Positions 9,213 through 14,398 of a DNA stretch of 64,000 nucleotides are shown here, piece after piece. The stretch is from Aquibium pacificus. GTDB taxonomy: Bacteria > Pseudomonadota > Alphaproteobacteria > Rhizobiales > Rhizobiaceae. Every line of letters starts with the position of its first letter. The first letter of the stretch is position 1. The stretch lies in contig NZ_JBDPGJ010000008.1 of assembly GCF_040839445.1 (NCBI RefSeq), forward strand, positions 164,904 through 228,903. Direction: 5' to 3'. A program made the position numbers and the translations under genes. The notes beneath the pieces are model-generated. The model did no database searches. It saw only the letters and a list, made by a program, of their open reading frames with translations, and had not been told where the DNA came from.

Positions 9213-9258
9213 AGGATCTTGTTCAGGAAGGTCGCCGATCCACCTCCGTGGAAGGGCA

Positions 9259-9432
9259 ATGTCCGTCAAACGGCATTGGCCAGCGAGCGATCCGGAGATC
9301 GACGAGCATTCGCATGAAGGCCCGCCAGCCAGCCATCGGCACTGGAATTGGGGCTTCGCGGATGGCCGCGACAGGCACGCCCATGCCTACGTCATCGACG
9401 ACCTGCATTGCGCATCGCCGCATGCGCGGTGA
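9259..9432 (+). CDS. Small His-rich hypothetical protein
   Basis: A 57-codon frame starting MSVKRHWPASDPEIDEHSHE has about nine histidines, concentrated in HSHEGPPASHRHWNWGF and DRHAHAYVIDDLH. GGAAGGG lies 4-10 bases before the ATG, a good ribosome-binding site. It fills the gap between the helicase stop and the VTT gene. The spacing of His and acidic residues could bind metal. I do not recognise the family. A chance frame is possible, but the ribosome site and non-random composition favour translation. Confidence 0.45.
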   Translation: MSVKRHWPASDPEIDEHSHEGPPASHRHWNWGFADGRDRHAHAYVIDDLHCASPHAR

Positions 9433-9461
9433 GATCGGCGGATGTATTCGGCACCGTCGTC

Positions 9462-9902
9462 ATGGATGACCTCGCAATTCTGGCTGGCCTGTTTGCCATA
9501 GCCTTCGGCGCAGCGACGATTTTCCCGGCACAGTCGGAGGCGGCGCTGGTCGGGCTGCTGGTCGCCGGCACGCATTCGCCGGTCCTGCTGGTTGCCGTCG
9601 CCAGCCTCGGCAACGTTCTCGGCGCGGTCGTCAATTGGGCGCTCGGGCGCGGCGTCGAGCGCTTTCGTGACCGGAAATGGTTCCCGGTCGGCCCCGCAGC
9701 GCTCGACCGGGCGACAGGGTGGTATCGGAAGTGGGGGCGGTGGAGCCTGCTGCTTTCCTGGGCGCCGATCGGTGGCGATGCGCTGACCGTAGCCGCCGGA
9801 GTCCTGCGCGAGCCGCTGTCGAGTTTCGTCGTCCTGGTCACCATCGCCAAGACGGCACGATATGTCGTGCTCGCCGCTGCCACGCTGGGCGTCCTCGCCT
9901 GA
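9462..9902 (+). CDS. YqaA/VTT (SNARE-associated, DedA-like) membrane protein
   Basis: The 146-residue polytopic membrane protein starts MDDLAILAGLFAIAFGAATI. The family pattern PAQSEAALVGLLVAG (residues 21-35) is followed by a Gly-rich SLGNVLGAVVNWALGRG segment. The re-entrant motif WGRWSLLLSWAPIGGDALTVAAG (about 90-112) is typical of YqaA proteins in the VTT superfamily. These proteins are linked to lipid or undecaprenyl-carrier movement across membranes (family knowledge). Start 9462 is chosen because the hydrophobic N-terminus begins there. Confidence 0.85.
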   Translation: MDDLAILAGLFAIAFGAATIFPAQSEAALVGLLVAGTHSPVLLVAVASLGNVLGAVVNWALGRGVERFRDRKWFPVGPAALDRATGWYRKWGRWSLLLSWAPIGGDALTVAAGVLREPLSSFVVLVTIAKTARYVVLAAATLGVLA

Positions 9903-10121
9903 GGGCCGGGTTCAGACCTCGTCGCGATCACGCGCGCGATCTGCCCCGCCTCCGGCGACCGCATGGGATACTTCGCCAAGACCGGGTCTGGACGCTGCCC
10001 GCCGCCTCCCCGCCGAAATCCTCGTCGGCTGGTACATGCACCGGCGCGGGATGATTCAGCGGAAACCGTTCCTATGGCCCGGAAAACTCCACGCTAGCTC
10101 GCGACGACGCGTCACCACCTC
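9903..10121. other. Intergenic stretch, no supported gene
   Basis: These 219 bases between the convergent VTT and ssb genes are GC-rich. Open frames exist, but none shows a recognisable protein, good start signal or repeat. I see nothing further to annotate. Confidence 0.5.
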
Positions 10122-10622
10122 TCAGAACGGAATCTCGTCGTCCAGTTCGCGCGAGAAACCGCCTCCACTGCTTCCGCCGCCGCGGCCGCGATCCTCGTCC
10201 ATAGGGCCGGAGGAGCCGAAGTCGGAGCCGCGGCCGCCGGAGTAGCCGCCGCCCTGGCCCTGCCCCTCGCCCCGCGAATCCAGCATCTGCAGCTCGCCGC
10301 GGAACTTTTGCAGGACGATTTCCGTCGAATAGCGATCCTGGCCGGACTGGTCCTGCCACTTGCGCGTCTGGATCGATCCTTCCACGTAGACCTTCATGCC
10401 CTTCTTCAGGTACTGCTCGGCCACTTTGGCGAGGTTGTCGTTGAAGATGACGACCCGGTGCCACTCGGTCTTTTCCTTGCGTTCCCCCGAATTCTTGTCG
10501 CGCCAGGTTTCCGAGGTTGCGACGCTCAGGTTCACGATCGGATCGCCGGACGGCATCCGCCGGATCTCGGGATCGGCACCCAGGTTGCCGACCAGAATGA
10601 CCTTGTTGACGCTTCCTGCCAT
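10122..10622 (-). CDS. ssb: Single-stranded DNA-binding protein
   Basis: SSB coats single-stranded DNA in replication, repair and recombination, as a tetramer of OB folds. The 166-residue product starts MAGSVNKVILVGNLGADPEI. The OB fold covers residues 1-112 (NLSVATSETW, TEWHRVVIFND, LKKGMKVYVEGSIQTRKWQD). A Gly-rich linker with GQGQGGGYSGGRGSD follows, and the acidic tip ends DDEIPF, the protein-interaction tail conserved across bacteria. Start 10622 is fixed by the conserved N-terminus. It is transcribed alone, leftward, from a 249-base intergenic region. Confidence 0.98.
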   Translation of the reverse strand: MAGSVNKVILVGNLGADPEIRRMPSGDPIVNLSVATSETWRDKNSGERKEKTEWHRVVIFNDNLAKVAEQYLKKGMKVYVEGSIQTRKWQDQSGQDRYSTEIVLQKFRGELQMLDSRGEGQGQGGGYSGGRGSDFGSSGPMDEDRGRGGGSSGGGFSRELDDEIPF

Positions 10623-10871
10623 CTCACATCTCCACGCTTGTCCGGAATGTCTCGCTTTGCTGCCTGCACCCTCTATAGCCCAAGCGGGCCGCGACCGCAC
10701 GGGAGCGTGGTGATTTACGCGGCCTGTCCACACGAGTTTCGTTCCTGATATGTTCTTAGCACTTCCGCTCGCGGGTCGCAATGCTGCGACTGCCGGTTGC
10801 ACGAGAAAGGCCGCAGCTTGACAGTCCGGCATGACCGGACGCAAACATCGTCCGTCCACGAGGAGGGTCCT

Positions 10872-11144
10872 ATGCGGAAAATCCTGGCACTCATCCTGCT
10901 GCCCCTTTCCTGCGCGACGGCTTTCGCCGACGACCAGAAGGCGGCGGACGACGACGCCCTGCCCGGCGTGACCACCGGCTCCATCGCGCCGCTTGCCTCG
11001 CAGCCACTGGCCGAGCCCGGAGATGCCCTGCCCGCGGGCAGCGAGCCCGGCAGCATCCGCGTGGGAAACTGGGACATCCGCATCTCGGGCAGCGTGTCCT
11101 ACGAAATCGGCTTCGGCGATCGCGACGGCAGCAGGGAGCGCTGA
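10872..11144 (+). CDS. Small secreted hypothetical protein
   Basis: The 90-residue protein has a signal peptide MRKILALILLPLSCATAFA. A short acidic linker follows (DDQKAADDDALPGVTTGSIAP), then a C-terminal part ending IRVGNWDIRISGSVSYEIGFGDRD that looks like one or two beta strands of an outer-membrane or periplasmic protein. GAGGAGG lies just upstream of the ATG, supporting this start. No family is recognised; it is probably periplasmic. It shares an intergenic region with ssb, which is transcribed in the opposite direction. Confidence 0.7.
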   Translation: MRKILALILLPLSCATAFADDQKAADDDALPGVTTGSIAPLASQPLAEPGDALPAGSEPGSIRVGNWDIRISGSVSYEIGFGDRDGSRER

Positions 11145-11244
11145 ACGTATTTTTCCGCGCCGCAGAGCCGTCCGCGCGCCTCTGCGAAATGCCGGCCTTG
11201 CTCTCGCGATGCGACCTGACGCCTGACGCAGAAGAGCCGACTTC

Positions 11245-11676
11245 ATGAAGACGAACGGCGAACACATGGACCACGACACCACGCCCGGCCAACTGATCGA
11301 CGCCAAGATCGCCGCGCTCGGCGGCTGGCGCGGGGAGCTCCTCGCGCGATTGAGAAACCTCATCCGGCAGGCCGATCCGGAAATGGTCGAGACAGTGAAG
11401 TGGGTAAAGCCGTCGAACCCGTCCGGTGTGCCGGTCTGGGAACATGACGGCATCGTCTGCACGGGCGAGACCTACAGGGACAAGGTGAAGCTGACGTTCG
11501 CGAAGGGCGCGGCGCTGGACGATCCGTCAAACCTCTTCAACGCCAGTCTCGAGGGCAATGCGCGCCGCGCCATCGACCTGTTGGAGGGCGGCACGGTCGA
11601 CGAGGACGCCTTCAAGGCGCTGATCCGCTCTGCAGTCGCGCTGAACGTGTCGGATAAGGCGCGAAAGAAGAAATGA
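11245..11676 (+). CDS. DUF1801 domain protein
   Basis: The 143-residue protein contains the DUF1801/YdhG-type fold. A helical N-terminus (LIDAKIAALGGWRGELLARLRN, visible as LGGWRGELLARLRNLI) precedes MVETVKWVKPSNPSGVPVW and the strand pattern VWEHDGIVCTGETY with DKVKLTFAKGA. In related proteins this fold is proposed to bind small ligands or metals, but no enzymatic role is established. A second ATG at 11266 is an alternative start. The basic C-terminus ends KARKKK. It is convergent with the DUF971 gene, 4 bases apart. Confidence 0.75.
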   Translation: MKTNGEHMDHDTTPGQLIDAKIAALGGWRGELLARLRNLIRQADPEMVETVKWVKPSNPSGVPVWEHDGIVCTGETYRDKVKLTFAKGAALDDPSNLFNASLEGNARRAIDLLEGGTVDEDAFKALIRSAVALNVSDKARKKK

Positions 11677-11680
11677 CCGC

Positions 11681-12037
11681 TCAGCGGGGATCGCGGCTCA
11701 GCCGCTTCTCCTGAAGCTCGTCGAGATAGGACTGCCAGCGCTCGGCCTTCTCGTGGCCGAGCTGGTGGAGGTAGGACCAGGTGAAGATGCCGGTGTCGTG
11801 GCCGTCGTCGAAACCGATCCTTACCGCGTAGTTGCCGATCGGCTCGAGCTTACGGATCGCCACCTCCCGCTTGCCGGGCACGGTCACCCGCTGCTCGGGC
11901 GAATGGCCCTGCACCTCGGCCGAGGGCGAGAGCACCCGCAGCATCTCCGCTTCGAGTTCGATCGGCGCATGGTCGGGGAAGCTCACCGTCAGCAGGCGGC
12001 GATCCTTCGAGACCCTCAGTTCCTTCGGTGCGATCAT
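11681..12037 (-). CDS. DUF971 (gamma-butyrobetaine hydroxylase-like N-terminal) protein
   Basis: The 118-residue protein begins MIAPKELRVSKDRRLLTVSF. It carries the GBBH-like N-terminal (DUF971) domain: FPDHAPIELEAEMLRVLSPSAEV, then IRKLEPIGNYAVRIGFDDGHDTGIF and TWSYLHQLGHE. In other bacteria such small proteins are linked to iron-sulfur cluster handling or MRP-type carriers (family context). Start 12037 is preferred to 12091 because the domain begins there and the upstream 18 residues look non-conserved. Confidence 0.85.
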   Translation of the reverse strand: MIAPKELRVSKDRRLLTVSFPDHAPIELEAEMLRVLSPSAEVQGHSPEQRVTVPGKREVAIRKLEPIGNYAVRIGFDDGHDTGIFTWSYLHQLGHEKAERWQSYLDELQEKRLSRDPR

Positions 12038-12170
12038 GGGAGACGCAATAAGCACCCCGGGCGCCTTTCCGGAAGCCCCCACACGTAACATAGCGCCTGC
12101 AACTTCGACATTGGAAGGTTACGGAATCGGTTCTATAAGCTCCCCAGGGTCATCGTCGGAGGGGATCGAG

Positions 12171-12821
12171 ATGAATGTGACGCGGCGTGACGTGCTGGCC
12201 GGCGGCCTGGCGCTGGCGGCCACGGCGGCGATGGGCGTTCCGGCCCGGGCAGCCACGAAGAAATCCTGGTATGCCGGGACCGGCATCGACAATGGCGTGA
12301 ACTGGAAACGTACCAATTTCGACGTCATCGACCCGGTCTGGCACAAGCAGATCGTCAAGTATTTCTCGGCCGAGCCGGCCGGCACGGTGGTCGTCGATAC
12401 CCAGCACCATTTCCTCTATCTGATCATCGAGAACCAGACGGCGGTGCGCTACGGCGTGGGCGTCGGCAAGGAAGGCTTCAAGTGGTACGGCCGCGCCAAC
12501 GTGGCGCGCAAGGCCCTGTGGCCGCGCTGGACCCCGCCGCCGGAGATGCACGAGCGCAAGCCCGGCCTGCCGCAGTTCATCGAAGGAGGCGCGCCCGACA
12601 ATCCACTCGGACCCCGCGCGCTCTATCTCCACCGCGACGGCGCCGACACCGGCTACCGCTTCCACGGCACCGTCGAGCCCTGGAGCATCGGCAAGGACGT
12701 CTCGTCGGGCTGCATCCGCATGTTCAACGAGGACGTCATGGACCTCTACCAGCGCTGCCCGGTCGGCACCGCGGTCCAGGTCCTGCCGCACATCGCCGAC
12801 AACGCGCCGAAGAAGAGCTGA
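12171..12821 (+). CDS. L,D-transpeptidase (YkuD family), exported
   Basis: This periplasmic enzyme forms 3-3 peptidoglycan cross-links or anchors proteins to peptidoglycan. The 216-residue product starts MNVTRRDVLAGGLALAATAAM, with a twin-arginine-like export signal. The YkuD catalytic domain spans about residues 63-205. It includes VVVDTQHHFLYLI, the HGT segment (YRFHGTVEPWSIGK) and the catalytic SSGCIRM motif with the nucleophilic Cys near 181. GGAGGGGATCGAG precedes the ATG. It lies 6 bases upstream of the OmpA-like lipoprotein gene and is probably cotranscribed with it. Confidence 0.93.
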   Translation: MNVTRRDVLAGGLALAATAAMGVPARAATKKSWYAGTGIDNGVNWKRTNFDVIDPVWHKQIVKYFSAEPAGTVVVDTQHHFLYLIIENQTAVRYGVGVGKEGFKWYGRANVARKALWPRWTPPPEMHERKPGLPQFIEGGAPDNPLGPRALYLHRDGADTGYRFHGTVEPWSIGKDVSSGCIRMFNEDVMDLYQRCPVGTAVQVLPHIADNAPKKS

Positions 12822-12827
12822 GCCGAC

Positions 12828-13346
12828 ATGCCCCCTGTCTTCGGAACGTGGCGCCGGCTCTTCGCCGCGCTTGTGCTCGTCTTCCTCGCCGGCTGCTCCA
12901 CCACCACGCTGGAGCCGCCGGTGCCCGACGTCACCAACGCGCCTGCGGCCGGCTTCGCCAACGTCCAGCCGGGCAGCGAGGAGGATTTCATCCTCAACGT
13001 CGGCCGCCGGACCTATTTCGCGCAAGGCTCGGCCGAGCTCGACCAGACCGCCAGAATGACGCTCGACAACCAGGTCGCCTGGCTGCAGAAATACCCGCAC
13101 TGGCTCGTCAAGCTGCAGGGTTTCGCCGACGATCCCGGCGGCGACGCTGCCATGGTGGAACTGTCGCGGCGGCGTGCCGAGGCTGTCATGAACTACCTCG
13201 CCGCCGGCGGCGTCGCCCGCGACCGCATGTGGGCCAAGGGCTACGGCAAGGAGCGCGTCGTGCGCGACTGCGCCGACACAGCCTGCAAGGTGCAGAACCG
13301 CCGCGTCATCTCCAACCTGCGCGAGGAAAAGGACGGCGCGGCCTGA
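12828..13346 (+). CDS. OmpA-family (Pal-like) outer-membrane lipoprotein
   Basis: The 172-residue product has a lipoprotein signal with lipobox LAGC (residues 20-23). It has a C-terminal OmpA-like peptidoglycan-binding domain, about residues 57-165: TYFAQGSAELDQTARMTLD, VKLQGFADDPGGDAAMVELS, RRRAEAVMNYLAAGGV and the closing NRRVISNL. The usual GHAD is GFAD here, a small deviation in the ligand loop. It directly follows the L,D-transpeptidase gene, so the pair may act together in tying the outer membrane to the cell wall. It is not the canonical tol-pal copy, as no tol genes are near. Confidence 0.87.
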   Translation: MPPVFGTWRRLFAALVLVFLAGCSTTTLEPPVPDVTNAPAAGFANVQPGSEEDFILNVGRRTYFAQGSAELDQTARMTLDNQVAWLQKYPHWLVKLQGFADDPGGDAAMVELSRRRAEAVMNYLAAGGVARDRMWAKGYGKERVVRDCADTACKVQNRRVISNLREEKDGAA

Positions 13347-13381
13347 GGGGGGGTGGTCCGGTGGGCTCGTGACCGCCGTGC

Positions 13382-13611
13382 GTGGTTCGACAGGCTCACC
13401 ATGAGGAGACCCGGTGGACCGGTCCACCGAGGTTGGGAGCCACTGAATCCTTCTTAGCGGGCCTCTTGAGTTCCGCCTTCCGTTAGTCTGCCATAGTCAG
13501 ATCATCAGCGGTCCACCAGATCCCCTCATGGTGAGCCTGTCGAACCACGCACCATCGAACCACCAGCGTTCCACCAGCCCCCCTCATGGTGAGCTTGTCG
13601 AACCACGCTCC
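13382..13611. repeat. Dispersed palindromic repeat copies (family A)
   Basis: A unit reading GTGGTTCGACAGGCTCACCA plus TGAGG lies at 13382-13406. Inverted copies lie at about 13523-13549 (perfect) and 13582-13608 (AGGCTC changed to AAGCTC). The same unit recurs at 20449 and 20595. Direct GGTCCACC-like fragments lie between the copies. The last copy runs into the 3' end of the glyoxalase-like gene. Repeats of this kind are abundant between genes in Hyphomicrobiales. The interval 13347-13583 holds no other gene. Confidence 0.8.
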
Positions 13612-14138
13612 ATGAACCTGATCCGGTTGCCGAACGGGTCGATCACGGTGCATTCGAGCCCCCAGTCCTGGCGCTCCAGCCCCGGGCGGTTGTACTTGTA
13701 GTCCTTGGCGATCAAGCCCTTCTGGAACGCCTCCACGCCGGTCATATAAACGACCATGTTGCCGCCCGGGCTGGCATCGCCCGAGTGCTCGCTCAGATGG
13801 ATGGTCAGGGCGCCGCTCGACACCTGGCAGTAGAGCGGCGCCCCCGGATGGAAGCGGTGCTCCCAGTCGATGCGGAAGCCGAGAAAGCCCTCGTAGAACT
13901 CGCGCGCCTTCGCCTCGTCGAAAATGCGAAGGATCGGCACGGCCGGCTCGAACGCCGGCCCGTCGCCGCGCGGCGCGGCGTCCCTGTCGATCCTGGCAGA
14001 CAGGATGTTCCAGCTGTCGAAGCCGAACTGTCTCGCCACGATTTCGAGCGCGGCGGAATGGGCGATCTCCACTCCCCGCTCGGCAAGCGTGTCGCGCAGC
14101 GATTTCGCCATCGCCTTGGCGTCTTGATGGGTACGCAT
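13584..14138 (-). CDS. Glyoxalase/bleomycin-resistance superfamily protein
   Basis: The 184-residue protein has an N-terminal helical domain (AKAMAKSLRDTLAERGVEIA, HSAALEIVARQFGFDSWNIL) of the type found ahead of some glyoxalases. A VOC-fold domain follows, about residues 65-178: VPILRIFDEAKAREFYEGF, LGFRIDWEHRF, YCQVSSGALTIHLSEH, and closing DPFGNRIRFME. The substrate is unknown; resistance or aldehyde-conjugate isomerisation are the usual roles. The last six residues, GSTSSP, and the stop codon are supplied by a dispersed repeat, so the natural C-terminus has been replaced or extended. Confidence 0.88.
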   Translation of the reverse strand: MRTHQDAKAMAKSLRDTLAERGVEIAHSAALEIVARQFGFDSWNILSARIDRDAAPRGDGPAFEPAVPILRIFDEAKAREFYEGFLGFRIDWEHRFHPGAPLYCQVSSGALTIHLSEHSGDASPGGNMVVYMTGVEAFQKGLIAKDYKYNRPGLERQDWGLECTVIDPFGNRIRFMERGSTSSP

Positions 14139-14398
14139 GATTGTCCGATCCTTCGTCGGCGGCGGAGTGGAGAACCGGTGCCCGCCTTGCCGATGTCCTC
14201 CGCCGTCTTCGATTGAACCGGGAAAGGATCGTCCTGCGGCGCATTCGCAATTCCCCTGGCGGGGTGCGGGCTGCGGGCTGCGCCAGCCACTGGCCCGAGA
14301 CTATGACGGACGGATGCCGCCGGTCAATCGCCGGATCGTGTGGAACGAAACGGCGCCCCTTGCTGGCCTTTCGTCCCCGAATCACTACATTCCGGGGC

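Noticed and set aside
10122..11462. 446-residue minus-strand reading including ssb
   Set aside because: The N-terminal 280 residues are an unconserved extension across other genes; SSB starts at 10622.
14141..14398. N-terminal extension of UvrD from 14141
   Set aside because: The extra 86 codons overlap the divergent glyoxalase promoter and lack conservation; the family N-terminus starts at 14399.
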